This document shows, piece after piece, positions 1 to 11,960 of a stretch of DNA of 64,000 nt. The notes below the pieces were generated by a model. The model was not told the DNA's origin. It ran no database searches and worked only from the letters and a program-made list of their open reading frames with translations. This DNA comes from Heterodera schachtii (lineage: Eukaryota; Nematoda; Chromadorea; Rhabditida; Heteroderidae), in NCBI GenBank assembly GCA_023374025.1, contig SIJG01000140.1, positions 86,696-150,695 of the forward strand. Direction: 5' to 3'. The number at the start of each line of letters is the position of its first letter. The first letter of the stretch is position 1. A program made the position numbers and the translations under genes.

Positions 1-837
1 GTTTATTTGAATTTAAGGGTCTAAATAGGGGTGAAAAAATTTTTAAAAATAAATAAATTTTATTTTTTTAAAAATAGCAAAAAAAAACATTTTATTTTAT
101 ATAAAATTCGTTTTTCAACTATTTTTTCTTTTTAATAAATATAAAATAACAAAAAATTAAAAATAACGAGTCGAACAAATTTAAGAAATTATAAATGTTT
201 CTTTCCAATAAAATACTAATATATTAAATCAGGGCCCGATCAGCATAGTTGACTTTAATGCGTATAGATAAAAAACTTTAGAAAATAAATAGTGAGAATT
301 AAATAATAAGTTTGTTCCATAGCGAAGAATAATTAATTTAAAAAAATAAACTAAACTAATGTTAACATAAGGAACACTGTTTAACAAATTCGATAAAAAA
401 AAGTTAGGTAATTGCTAAATTAAGACTGAAACAAAGTGAATAACACTCGATAAATTAAAAACATTGTTAAAACAAAATGAGAATTGATTATTATAAAAAA
501 ATCTGAATAAGATGATAATTAAAAATAAAGTTACCAAAATTGATCCTTTAAATTTTATTAGATGTAATCGGTTAATGAAAAATAAAAGAAATTTACAATA
601 ATTAAAATATAGGCATAAAAACAATAAAATGATGTCGTAATTAGCGAGAAAAAAAAAGATAAACAAATTTACATCAACATTTTTATCTAATTGAAAAAAT
701 GTCATAAATTAACTTTACCTAAAATACTTATATATTAATAATTATGATATTTTATGAATAACTATTTTTAATGTAAAAACGTATAAAATTTTAGGTAAAA
801 AAATGAAAATAAAATAGAACATCTATTAGAACATTAT
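1..837. other. A-rich gene-free stretch
   Basis: Very A+T-rich, A-rich on the plus strand. Open frames here are low-complexity Phe/Leu/Ile runs without coding character. I see no gene, RNA or clear repeat boundary. Confidence 0.6.
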
Positions 838-1095
838 TTTAAGCACGAGTGCCGATTTATGACTTGCCAAACTTTTTTAGTGAAGAAATAAATTAAATTA
901 TTAGGTTCGGTTTCCCTGCATGCAAATTCTTTTTTTTTTATTTTATGCCAAGTAAACTATCAAAAGTTGTTTATAATATAAGACTTATTTTAATTTTTTT
1001 CAAAATCATTTTTATACATAAAATACTCAATAAAAATATTAGATAAAAAATATTGTTCAAATCAACATGATATTTATTGCATCTATTGCATTTTT
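838..1095 (+). repeat. dispersed repeat, SINE-like tail (copy 1 of 3)
   Basis: Begins with an AAGCACGAGTGCCGA-like stretch, contains an internal GGTTCGGTTTCCC word (903-915) resembling a tRNA B box, and continues into GTTGTTTATAATATAAGAC and a stretch ending ATCTATTGCAT. The same order recurs at 26355-26690, where a tRNA-like A box is also present, and in shortened form at 62217-62420. The A-box part is deleted here. Probably a decayed tRNA-derived SINE or a non-autonomous element. Confidence 0.6.
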
Positions 1096-3754
1096 TTTAA
1101 ACTTTAACTGAAAAATTAAAAAAAAAACACCTTAAAATATTAATTTGGATGAAATTGGGTGGGCCAAGATACTAATTTATATAGTCTTACATTTTTTATT
1201 TTCCTACAATTTGGCAGTATTTAAGAAACGACCCAGCACAGAAATTTTCTAATTTATAAACAAACAAAAAAACTAAACAAGATAAGTTGTTAAACTTTTA
1301 AGATAAATTTAAATAAGAACAATTAATGCTAGAAAATTTACCCAGCGATAAAATGTCATGAAAGTTTAGGGAAAAAACACAAATTTTTTTCAAAAATCAA
1401 AATGCCGATTAGCATAAATAATTTTTTAAAAATATCATTGAATTCTTTTGAATGAACAAAGACAAACATTTGGTAACTGTGATGAAATTCAAAAAGAAAC
1501 AATCCATTATTTTGCAAAAAAAGAAAAGAAAAAGAAATACACTAAATTTCTAAAAAATAATTAAATTTTTATTAATTTGAGTCTTCTTGATAAGTCATTA
1601 TATAATAATTTTTTCATATTGAACTTTGCTTTAAGAGCGTATGATTTTGAAACTTATAAAAAAGAGACTTACAATAGAAAACTAGTTAGTTCTCATAAAA
1701 ACTATTTTATTTAAAGAATAATTTACACAATTAACTGAGATTAAAAATTCTATTAAATATTTAATTATGAATTTTAAATATTTATTATAGAAAAAACATG
1801 TGAAAGTCAAAAAAAAATACAAAAACAAATTAATTTATAATAAAATAATAATTTAAAACGAATGCATTATTTAAAATAAAGAATTTAAAACAAATGAGAA
1901 ATAAAGATTAATTGAGAAGTTTTCTTCAGCAGAAAAAGGAAAAATATAAAAGCGAATAAATCTTCATTATTTAAATCTCATACAAACGAAAATTTAATTT
2001 GGAAGAGCCAAGCAAATATAACTAAAATTTTTGAGAATGTATTTTTAAATCTCAAAAATATATTAAATATTTATAACCTAAAAAAATAGAAAGATAATTT
2101 TTATAAACATTTTTTAAAATAAATGTAATTTAAATAATAGTCTATTAAATTGTTAAAAACCATAAAATAATTAATAAAAATATTATTAAAAATTATTTTT
2201 AAAAATAAATATTTTGAGTATTTCATATTACTCAGAATAAATAATAAACATTCAAGTGAACGCTTTTAATTAACTAAAAGAAAAACAAATTTATTTTATG
2301 TAAAAAATTTCTAATTAAAAAAATAAAACTTCTTAAAAATTAAAATAGATTCATAAATAAAATGGTATATGAAATTATTTATTTTACATAAATCTAAATT
2401 AATTGTTTAAAGAATATTAAATTTAAAATAATTTTTCACTAAAATTTATGTTATATTTATCTAATGATTTTTAAATAAAATTCTTAATTTTCAAATAAAA
2501 ATTTTTCAAAATAATATCAAAAGTTTAATAAAAATAATAAAGCAATTATAATCAAACTAAATAAGCGCCCACAGTGAAACAATTGATAAATCAGAGGCCA
2601 TGAAAAAGCCATCCATAATCAATTTTTAAATAAATATATACTTAAATATTCATAAAAACAAAATTATACTTTTTATTTTTTAGGCATCAAAAATGAATTA
2701 AACAAAAATAGTTAAATTATTATGATGTTGGGTCAAGCAAAACAAGTTAAGTTTAATCCATTAAAATTTAAATTAAAACGAATAATTTTATAAAAAATAT
2801 TTTTGAACAGACAATATAAAAAAAGATACAATATAATAAAATCAACATCTTCTTAGGTTGAGTCATTTAAATCTATTATTACAGAAATAAATATTTAAAT
2901 ATGAAGAAAAATAAGCTATATATTAAATTAAAATTAAGTTGCCCTAATACTGATGGCATTTGTAAAAATAGAGAAAAATTCGATAAGAAAAAGCAACAAT
3001 AATGTGTTATTTTAATAAAGCACCGTGTTAGAAACTGAATATTATTTAAATATTTTATAATATTTAAAGAATTTATGGTTTAGGAAATAATTTAAACAAA
3101 TGTTCATTAAGATAAACGCAAATCTTAAATACAAAAATCATACCTTTACACAAATTTCAAATAAATCTATTTAAAAAAATTGTATTATAATTGGAATTTA
3201 TCTGCAATTAAAAAATTTCAAACATTCAATACTTTTTTTTACAAATAAGCTTGTGTTTTTAAAACTCAAAATACAACGATAATTTTTTAATGAAATATTC
3301 ATAAATAATTAAAAACATTATTTTCTATTCATTAAGAACTAAGAAAAATTTAAAACTTTATTTTTTTCGACAAACTAATTAAGAATAAATTTTAGCACTT
3401 TAAAACATTAAAAAATATAATTCTGGTTAAAAGTGTCAAAAATCTTTCACGGAAGTTTCAATTAAGTGATGCTAATAAAAAATGTAATGTAAAAACCTTA
3501 AAAAAATAAAAAGACCAAAGAAATAATATTTAAAAATGAACAAAGTTTTACTGACATTTAATTAATGAAATTTATTTTAGAGGTTTCAATAATGAATAAG
3601 TTGAACGACAATATAGCAGAATTTTCTTAAAAATCAGAAAATTGAATGGTTGAATTGAAGCCAAAATACACAGAATTAAAAAAAAATTCGAAAGGAATAA
3701 TAATTATCGAATTTTAAATATAATAAAATTTGCATTAATATTATATATTTTTTA
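1096..3754. other. A-rich gene-free stretch
   Basis: No supported gene. At about 1185-1240 there is a short fragment (TTAAGAAACGACCCAGCAC) of a dispersed repeat also seen at about 35500 and 40790. Otherwise A-rich low-complexity DNA. Confidence 0.5.
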
Positions 3755-3850
3755 ATAACTGCACGGACGCGGTTACCAATTGAGAACGAAGCCTTTCTAT
3801 CCAGCCGAGCGGTGTGGCTTCACTTATCTCCTCTCAGACATTGCTTCTCT
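3755..3850. other. isolated GC-richer island
   Basis: A block of about 95 bp of ordinary base composition inside several kilobases of A+T-rich DNA. It includes AGCCGAGCGGTGTGGCTTC, whose first ten bases resemble the A box of Leu/Ser-type tRNAs, but I find no matching B box and no cloverleaf. It ends in TCTCTATAAAACG, a TATA-like word. Function unknown; possibly a remnant of an RNA-derived insertion or a promoter. Confidence 0.3.
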
Positions 3851-3979
3851 ATAAAACGTCCTCGCTTTTATTTAAAATACATTTATTGAGACAGGTTTTA
3901 AATGTTCTGCTATACGAAAAATATGAAAAAATTAATAAAAATAAGAGGAAAAAAATTTTCAAAAATAAAAACATGAGAA

Positions 3980-4085
3980 TAAATAATTAAGCAAAAAATA
4001 GAAATTCAATTATGCACTCTACAATTTGTTTTAATTTATTAAAACAAATATTGTTAAAAATTATATGTAAGTGTAAGTAAAAAAT
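3980..4085. repeat. dispersed A-rich repeat, related to 33790-33880
   Basis: The stretch around GCACTCTACAATTTGTTTTAA (about 4010-4035), preceded by ATTAAGCAAA, recurs with substitutions at about 33795-33850 (GCGCTCTACGATTTGTTTTAA). This shows that some of the A-rich filler is old interspersed repeat rather than random sequence. Confidence 0.45.
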
Positions 4086-4696
4086 TCAGACCTATTCGGA
4101 GAACGATTTATTTAATAGTGATCGATAAAATTGAATAAAAATATCTGACAGTGAGTTTATTTATTGAAAAATATATTTATTAAACACATGTAAATACTCG
4201 CAATATAAATTATTTTAAAATAGAACTTAGTTAAAATAAGAAAACATAAATGGAAAATTGCAGTATAAAGGTAAAAAAAGAAAAAGAGGCTTAGAAGAAT
4301 ATTGAAACTAAATCTTTAAGAAGTCGTTGGTAATGAAACATTTAAAATAATTAATAAAAAAAATAATAATTAACGAAAACAACTCAACAATGTTTGTAAA
4401 ATGCTCTTATTTTAAAATGTTATATTTCTACGAAAGGTGGCATGAAAGAACAACAAATTATAAACTTTAAAAATGAAAGAACATATTATCATAATATGGC
4501 CTTCAATTTGGTTTTCTATGCGATCCGTTTAAATTCAAAATTAGATATATATATTTTTAAATTATTTATTAAATGAAATTAATGAAATTGGGAAATTCTA
4601 TATTGTATGATTTTATTTTTAATAAACAATTTATTCTTTTAAAATCACAAAAAAATTAAATCAACAGGAAATGTAGAATAATTCCTTAAATACCAA

Positions 4697-4924
4697 TTGG
4701 AAATGGCTGTCAAAATCTATAATTTTTTAAAATTCATAACAAAAAATACTGACAAAAGAAAACTTATTAAATTTAATACAATACATTTATATTTAATTCT
4801 TGAGAAGGATGTTCCAGGAGACAGATCATTTTTGGAATTGCGCAATAATGCAACAGTGGAAAAGAATCTAAATGAAAAAATGAACTTTGGAACATATGGA
4901 ATAAAAAAATTTTTTGAAAAATAA
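4697..4924 (+). CDS. possible small protein or exon, 75 aa
   Basis: Open frame from ATG to TAA in otherwise gene-free DNA. The predicted product is lysine-, asparagine- and phenylalanine-rich but contains an ordinary-looking middle (residues 37-60, with GDRSFLELRN) that does not resemble simple AT-rich translation. There is no signal peptide, membrane segment or recognised motif. No neighbour gene lies within 2 kb, and no clear promoter is visible. It could be a real small gene, an exon of a larger one, or chance. I do not recognise it. Confidence 0.25.
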   Translation: MEMAVKIYNFLKFITKNTDKRKLIKFNTIHLYLILEKDVPGDRSFLELRNNATVEKNLNEKMNFGTYGIKKFFEK

Positions 4925-6849
4925 AATTAACTATTTGATATTTTATTGTAAATTAAGTAAGTAGTTTTAGGCAAAATTGCTTAATTGAATTGTTTCATAT
5001 ATTTGTTAAAATTGGGTACAAAATAAATAATTTTTTTTTATTTTGGATAAATATATTTTTTGATAGTTTCGAATAACCTGCTCATTTAATTTTATTTTCT
5101 TCATTTATTTTTATATTCATGAAGTATGACAAAAACACGAAAATATTGACAAATTTAAGAAAATTGGTTTGAATTTTTTAAAAATTCATAAACCCTTAAA
5201 AAATTTGTCATGAAAAAACATTTAATGAAGTATAAAATATAATAATTGAGGAAATATAATATTATAGTTGGAATGTAAAATTAAATGTTTAAAAAATCAA
5301 ATATTATTATGCAAAAAATTTGTACAGGCAATATATTTAAAAAAAATTATTACACGTAAGATAATTAATATGAATGCGTAGATAATTGAGAGTATAATCG
5401 ATATTATTAGGTTTCCACCAACATACGAATTTCATTTAATTTTTATTATTTTAACAATTTGCTATTGCATAAAATATAATTATTTCAAAAGTGCTAAATT
5501 TATGTTTTACAAATAATGGAAAAAATCTTTTTTTAAGACTGTCTCATAAGAAAAAAAACCGGAAGTAAGTAAATAATTAAAAATTAAATAAAATCCTTAA
5601 TAAAAAAACTAAATAATTCAAGCATCATATATTAAACACAATCAAAATTGCATTAAAAAATGGCATTCATATTATTATTTTCAGAAAAGTACCTTATAAA
5701 AACTTCAAATGCTCCTTTAAATAATTCAAAATAACATGTTTTAACTAATGATTTATTCAAGCGAATGAAATTGGACAAATTTTTGTTAAAAACTGAACTT
5801 TAGTCAAAATAAAAACACTGAAATAAGAAAGAATAAATTAAAAGAAAAAATGGGAGGAAAAATGAAAAGTATGCCAAAAAATAATAGCAAAACATTAGGC
5901 ACAAATATCAGTAACATTTATAATTGGAAAATAATTAAAAAATGGAAAATTTGTGAAAAATCAAAAAAATAGTCGAACAAAAAGGGAAATTGCTGAAAAA
6001 TATTTTATTAAAAAAAAATGAATTTATGCAAAATGGGGACAAATAAAATTCGGCTTCAATCAAAATCTTAAATTAAATTCTTAATTATTATAAAAGTTCA
6101 ATCTTACAATAAAATACAGTGATGAAAAATAGCTCAAATAATATTTAAATAACCTAAAATCTATTGTAATAGCTTTATTTATAAAATACATTCAAAAACC
6201 TTATAATTTTATTTAACGTAAACTAAGTGCATTGAAACACATTGTTAGCATCACTAATACTTACAAACTTTCAAGTTGCTATAAATCAATATAATGTTCA
6301 GAAATTATAAAAAAACATTTAAATGTTTAATTACATTCAAAAAAACAAAATTTGTTCTAGCAAGAAAGAAATGCCATTATTGCTAATAAAGAAAAATTAC
6401 GATATTTTTAATTTGAATAAAAAAACATTTTGATACAAGCTACTAGTTGTTTTGTAATATAAAAGAAAATTTGACTATAGTCTTTAAGAAGAATGAACAT
6501 CACGCCAACCTTGAAATGAGAAAAAATACAAAATAAAATCGCTACAATTTTTTTTTTCAGATTAAAACACAATAAAAAAAGTTTTTAAAAAATCTTCAAC
6601 TCAATTTAAGTGTATATATATATAATAAAGTTGTATTTAATTTTAGAATAATTTTTCAAAACCTTAAATATAACTTTAAGTAATAATTAATATTTAATGC
6701 TGATGAAATATATTATCTAATTTTTTAACTTATAATGCGCTTTAAATAGATAAATCTAAATGAATCTCCGAAAGGCATTTTGCATCTTATTTGTCTACGA
6801 AAATGGTACCAAAGAAATTGGCAATTACAAGCACGAGAATATCAATTAA
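4925..6849. other. A-rich gene-free stretch
   Basis: Low-complexity A+T-rich DNA with no supported gene or defined repeat. Confidence 0.5.
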
Positions 6850-7069
6850 TAGGGCTGGGATTTTTAAGCACAAAAAATCGCGAAATAGGCATTAAACAAG
6901 TACAAAAATCCTCAAATAGGCACTAAAATAGGCAAATAAAATTTTTTTATTAACTCTTTTAGGTAGGAAAACACGTTAAAATTAATCAAAAGCACTTTTT
7001 ATTTTCCTGCTTATCTGTGCGTATTAAGTGCACAAACTTTTAGGCATCTGCTTAAAAATCCCAGCCCTA
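6850..7069. mobile_element. hAT-type MITE, 220 bp
   Basis: Terminal inverted repeats TAGGGCTGGGATTTTTAAGC and its complement at the right end, flanked by a perfect 8-bp duplication TCAATTAA (6842-6849 and 7070-7077). Both the 8-bp duplication and TAGGG ends are typical of the hAT superfamily. It carries no coding capacity. The left interior repeats words of the type AAATAGGCA. Insertion is recent enough that ends and duplication are intact. Confidence 0.9.
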
Positions 7070-7077
7070 TCAATTAA

Positions 7078-7540
7078 TGGAAAAGAATATGAATATTAAT
7101 AGACAACCATAAATTTAAAAAAATTAACGAAAAAGCAATTTTATTTGAAAAAGATCACTCATAATATTTTTTAATCAGAGCATTAATAAAATTGAACAAA
7201 TAAATAGTTTGAAATATTTAAAAAAATTAAAAAAATTTAAAAAATTCACTTAAATATAATTGTTAAATATAAAATTTCTATTAAGATAAAAATATATGAT
7301 ATAAAATTAAAATTAATATGGAATATAAATACTAACCTAGTTGAACTTATATTCGCTATAAGTTTATTAAACACTTTAAAGTTCTTCAATGCAAATGTAG
7401 ATTAAAAGACAACATATTAAAATGAAAATCTTTGATGTAAAATTATATATTTCGGAATAAAAATATGCAAATGCAAAAATATCCTGAATTTGTTTTTTTG
7501 AAATAAAAATGTTTATTTTCCCTTGAACCAAGCATCAAGG
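7078..7540. other. A-rich intergenic
   Basis: No gene or defined repeat seen between the MITE and the hAT element. Confidence 0.5.
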
Positions 7541-7719
7541 TAGGAAACAGGGATGTGCCGAGCCAGACAAAATCCGATTCCGATTAAATCGCCGATTCCG
7601 ATTATGGCCAAAAATCCGATACGATTTTAAAACCGATTACGATTAAGGCCCAAAATCCGATTAATTGCGATTCCGATTACGATTCCGATTTTTTTTAAAA
7701 TAATTTTTTCCCAAAAATT

Positions 7720-7995
7720 TTATTCATAATCAAAATCATAAATTTTAAGATTGTGATGCAAAAATAAAAGTTTGTCCACATTCTCAGGCAATAAACGTTT
7801 TCTCAGATCTGTCACAATCAACCCAGCAGTGGAGAAAAGCCGTTCGCTTTCAGTCGATGTAGCTGGGGCTGAGAAATATTTTTTTGATAGCTTAGTCAAA
7901 AGAGGCCATTTCAATTCGTTTGCGCCAGACCAATAAGAAATTGGATCTTCATTGATATTTATTTTTTTTGGCTCGGAGATATTCATTGACTTCAA
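7720..7995 (-). CDS. hAT C-terminal dimerisation domain exon
   Basis: Reads WSGANELKWPLLTKLSKKYF, then SATSTESERLFSTAG-like sequence (here APATSTESERLFSTAGLIV) and NVDKLLFLHHNL. This is the hAT family C-terminal dimerisation region, containing the conserved Glu of the catalytic triad in ESERLF. An AG acceptor (TTTTATTCAG, about 8000) precedes the segment, so it is likely the last exon. It ends with a stop at 7720, about 170 bp from the element end. Confidence 0.92.
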   Translation of the reverse strand: MKSMNISEPKKININEDPISYWSGANELKWPLLTKLSKKYFSAPATSTESERLFSTAGLIVTDLRKRLLPENVDKLLFLHHNLKIYDFDYE

Positions 7996-8328
7996 CCTGA
8001 ATAAAAGATAGTTTGTTATTTAATTTCTGGTTTATTTATTTTGCCTCTGATTTTTGTCGGGCGTTCAAAGCGGCGGGACTTGGAATTGGCGAGGCCAACA
8101 AAAAATTATCCAAATTCATTTCTTGTTCAAATTCAGTGAACAAATTGTTTGAAATTTCATCGGCGGCATCCGAATAATTTTGGACATCGTCATCAAACGT
8201 TCGTTCCTGAATTAATTTGGTTTTTGAAGCGGATATTCAATAGACATGCATCTTTCGAGTAAACAGTTTCGGCAGCGTCTATCAACCACCGCGTATATTC
8301 ATCATGTCTCTCTGGATCGAATAGTTTG

Positions 8329-9231
8329 TAGTGCTGCCCGAGACTCTCGGTCTCGAGTCTCGACTCGAGAAAAGTCTCGGGTTTTTTTGGTCTCGGTCTC
8401 GAGTCTCGGGTTTTTAACTCTCGGTCTCGGTTTTCGAGACTCGAGACCGAGACCGAGGCTTTCTTATACCCTTAATGATTGACTTTTGGTAAACTTCTAT
8501 TTTTATAAATTTTAGGTCATTTTTTGTTCAATTTTGTTGACATATGCGTGGTCCAGTGTGTTGTGTTCTTGTTTCTGTTCCGTATTTTCTCGTAGGATCA
8601 GTCCCCCTCCAAGTATTTACAAAATTAATGTTTTTTTCGATGTGAATTCAATCACAATTTAACAATTAAAATCGTAAAATATTGTCATTTTTGGACTAAA
8701 TATATTCACAAAGCGCATTAAAAATTTCAAAATTTTCCCCGGCGGCGCCTAACGGCACCGCCGGCACCCAAAACTCCTATTTTTCTTTTAAAAAAGTAGC
8801 TCAAAGTCACAAAATTGGGATATTATTTGGATAAAATCTGTTAACAAATTGCACTCAAATTAAAAAAATTTCCCCGGCGGCGCCTATCGGCACCGCCGGA
8901 GCTCTAAACCCTTTATTTCTTTAAATTGACTCAAAAACCGCGAAAAAAACTAACGAATTTTTTGTTTTGTGCGTTTTTGATTGATAAAAAATGGTACCTA
9001 ATTGAATCAAAATTTAAAAAAAAACCAAAAATTGGCTAAGAAAAGACTCAAAATAATTTTTAAACGATTTTTAAGCGAATAAGAAAATTTTTTGAAAAAA
9101 GTCTCGAGTCTCGGGTTTTTTGGGTCTCGGGTCTCGGGTTTTTTGAGTCTCGGAATCGGTCTCGAGTCTCGGGGTCAAGTCTCGGTCTCGAGTCTCGAGT
9201 CTCGGGAAATTTTCGGTCTCGAGCAGCACTA
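8329..9231. mobile_element. nested hAT-type MITE, 903 bp
   Basis: Starts TAGTGCTGCCCGAGAC and ends GTCTCGAGCAGCACTA. An exact 8-bp duplication ATAGTTTG lies at 8321-8328 and 9232-9239. Both ends are about 120 bp of TCTCGAG/TCTCGG words. The interior holds two GC hairpins (8737-8764 and 8872-8899) 135 bp apart. It sits inside the hAT transposase gene, so it is the younger insertion. It has no coding capacity and no similarity to its host beyond belonging to the same superfamily by target size. Confidence 0.92.
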
Positions 9232-11097
9232 ATAGTTTGACAATTTGAACCGCGGGTCCAAAATGGTTGGTAATACAGGTCTTTGTTGTTATGCCACGCG
9301 GTTCTCTTCACAGTCCCATTTGCATCAACCTTCTCTCCCATTCTTTTTTTTCAACCTATCTATTATTGAAATTCTGACATTTCTTAGGTCTTCTCCCTTT
9401 TCTAAGGCAAAAATGATGACACGGAACAATGGAATTGTTACTGAAATTGTGGTAGTCCTTTTTTGGAGTTGATTTGTAGCATGAAAAATGGGCGCCAAAA
9501 TCTTAAGACACAGATAATTCAATTAACATGCATTCGGTACTACTTGTTTCAATGCTGAAATTATACGCCAATCATCCGCTGAGAAATTCGGAAACGAAAT
9601 GTCCTCTGCACACAGAAGCCCAACAACTGTTTTGTTTTGCAAAAAACGATCAAGCATTTGTAAGGTGGATGACCAACGCACCTGATAGGAAAATTGCAAC
9701 AGTAATAATTCATTCATGGTTCTTTTCTGCTTTAATGTCCCAAAAAAATTTTTTCTTCAAAATTTCGACTTTTGGTTCGAATTCGGGTCCGGGATTCAAA
9801 AATAGGTGAATTGGCTGCCATGTTCTTAAACTGACACCATTAACAACCCTTCAAAGACGTTTTTATTGGTAATTTAAAATTTTGGGACATAAAGTAGCTA
9901 ATTCATTCACCTCAGTGTCTTTGAGCAATGTTCTTGGAGGCAAATCCATCAGTTTTTGTAAGCCTTCAAATTTATCTCTCAGCACTTTTGATTTGCGAAA
10001 TTTCCGGATAAATTTTTTAATGCGTCCCAAAACACTCTCCAAGGATTCATCGTCACTCATTTTTCGAATTCCGTCCCAGATAGCCTAGATAACCCAAAAA
10101 TTTTTTAAAATAAGAATGATAAATTACTAGGTTTAATTTGTGTGCAAAACAATCCATTGACTTCAAGCCCATGTCTGAACAAACTTTGACCATTGTTTCG
10201 GCGGCGTCACGTAAAACCAAAAAAATTTTTGCTTGTTGGATTTCAAAATCGGCCAAAGCGGAGCCAATTATTTCTTTTAAATTCACAGCCGTATGCCGAC
10301 CTCAAAAGTGCAAATTTGAGAAATCTTTAAGAATGATTTTTTAATATTCAGGATTTTTTTGGTCCTGGAATTCCGGACTTTCATTTTCGGCATCCGGTTC
10401 CATCCCTGGTGCAAACCTCTGATCGGCTTCGCGCATAAAACAACGAATTTTTGTGTGCCATCAGCAATGAAATGACCCGTCAACGATATGATTGAATGGG
10501 CTCCATCTCGTGATGACCAAGCGTCCGTTGTCAGCGATAGAAACTCGGTATTGTTAAGGTCGCGTTTCATTCGCTCCTAGTTAATTCGATTTGTTTTAAA
10601 AATAAAAACAATAGAACCTTAATTGATTAAACAATTTGGGGCATCAATGTGTTGGTAAAGAATTTTCGGCCCGGCATAACATACTTCGGCTGCATCTCCG
10701 TAACGAGCCTTTGAAAGCCAATGTTTTCAACAACAGATAGTGGTTGAAGGTCCACGGCTATGAATTCCATAATGCGCTTGTTCATTCTAAGCGTTTTTTC
10801 TCCATCGCTTTCCCATGGACCTTTTTTACTTTTAATTATTGTCATTAATGACTAAAAAAACTTTTGGCTCGCAACGCTTCTGCAATGCTTTGTCTAGGAC
10901 GTTTTTCCGAGAAAATGGTCTGAACTTCGTCGTCTTCAAAAGTAGTGTCACTATTTTCTTTCGCTGCTGAACATGAAGGAACGGAAGCCGAAAACATTCC
11001 TCAATGTTTAGAAATTCTTATAAATAATATATAAATATGTAGTTTTTCTGTACTTTTGATTGAATGTTGCTGAACCACATTCATAAATTTCTACATT

Positions 11098-11261
11098 TTT
11101 GAACTGAACTCTTCATGTAATGTCACGTGATTACGACGCAAATGTGCAATCAAATTCGACGTCGGAGCATTAGCGGGGTGATCCTTTTTGTATGAGCAAC
11201 CCTTTTCCTTACAAAAAGCTACTCTTCCGGAGAGTGTAAAATATTCCCAGATATTTGACAT
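11098..11261 (-). CDS. BED-type zinc finger exon of the hAT transposase
   Basis: Read from ATG at 11261. The product starts MSNIWEYF, followed by Cys at residues 17 and 22, then SNLIAHLRRNH. This gives the W-x-(Y/F)-F ... C-x4-C ... L-x2-H-L-x3-H layout of BED fingers, which bind transposon ends. The frame stops shortly after the finger, so the next segment must be joined by splicing. It lies just inside the right end of the element, as expected for a first coding exon. Confidence 0.85.
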
Positions 11262-11567
11262 TTTTGCTAAATAACAAAAAACTTGATTATATCGGGGAGA
11301 ATTAATCCGGCACTGCTTTGTGAGAAAAATTTAATTTCAGTCATTATTTAAAATAAGATTAAAACATTCGTTTCAGAAAACATTTTTTTTCAAAATTCAT
11401 TGGTATTCTCGCTAAAAAATTCCTTCAAAAGGTCAATTCTTAGGGGTGTAATAATCGGATTTCAAGGCAAAATCCGATTACGATTATCCGATTCCGATTA
11501 TGGCACAAAATCCGATTAATTGTGATTGCGATTACGATTCCGATTCGGCACATCCCTACTAGGAAAC

Positions 11568-11960
11568 TCACCCCATTAATCGTCCAACGACTCACCCCCC
11601 CCCCCCCGTAACAGACCCAAACAGCAAGAATAAGCACACATGGGAGAGACAGTAGAGATACTAGAGTAAAGGGAAATAGTACACTTTTTCTCTGACTTCT
11701 CTATCTCGATTTACACGCGATCATACTTTTCCAAGCCAATAATATTATCAGCCCCCAACTAGCTACTTAGTAATTTTGACTGAGTGCCCGGTTGGTCCTT
11801 GGATTTTTTCTAATAGGGTGTGTCTTCAACGATCCATCCCGTAGGTCGTCAAAAACCGGAACTTGCTCCGACCCGACTCACGGAGTGGGTCGTTCCATTA
11901 GTCGTCTAACGACTCACCCCATAACAGGCCTATCACACATGAGAGAGAGATAATTGCGAA
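11568..11960. repeat. two related copies of a CGACTCACCCC-containing repeat
   Basis: At 11571-11615, CCATTAATCGTCCAACGACTCACCCC is followed by a poly-C run and GTAACAG. At about 11890-11930 the same order appears with single changes (CGTCTAACGACTCACCCC, ATAACAG). Both are followed by ACACATG-GAGAGA. The hAT element inserted in the left copy. Between the copies, ordinary-composition DNA shows no open frame I can support. Confidence 0.6.

Larger units (their letters stand above)
7720..11261 (-). pseudogene. hAT transposase, interrupted
   Basis: Minus-strand reading segments appear in the order expected for a hAT transposase. They are BED finger (11261-11098); N-terminal segment with KRIMEFIAVDLQPLSVVE (10845-10627); segment with LTTDAWSSRDGAHS (10570-10283); segment with LRDAAETMVKV and CFAHKLNLV (10286-10053); basic/helical segment (10060-9863); segment with RWSSTLQML (9717-9523); LDPRFK box (about 9275-9245); and dimerisation domain (7995-7720). 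By comparison with Hermes-type enzymes the first Asp (TTDAW), second Asp (RDAAE) and Glu (ESERLF) are all still present. Gaps between segments are partly AG-ended introns. A nested MITE splits the gene just after the LDPRFK box, and the frame changes by one base beside it, so it is probably inactive. Confidence 0.88.
7549..11559 (-). mobile_element. hAT superfamily DNA transposon, 4.0 kb
   Basis: Ends are AGGGATGTGCCGA at 7549-7561 and its complement near 11545-11557. A perfect 8-bp duplication TAGGAAAC flanks the element (7541-7548 and 11560-11567). Both subterminal regions (about 7570-7690 and 11455-11545) are built of CCGATTCCGATT/CCGATTACGATT words, notably in direct rather than inverted orientation. 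The transposase gene runs on the minus strand from about 11261 to 7720. A second element is nested at 8329-9231. The element landed in sequence containing CGTCCAACGACTCACCCC, a related copy of which lies at 11880-11930. Confidence 0.93.

Noticed and set aside
415..705. Phe/Leu-rich 96-codon minus-strand frame
   Set aside because: Low-complexity AT-rich translation; similar Phe/Ile/Leu-rich frames at 12686, 21743, 30496, 33170 and 55284 were rejected for the same reason.
9245..10344. Plus-strand frames through the hAT element
   Set aside because: Shadows of minus-strand transposase segments, which carry the recognisable motifs.
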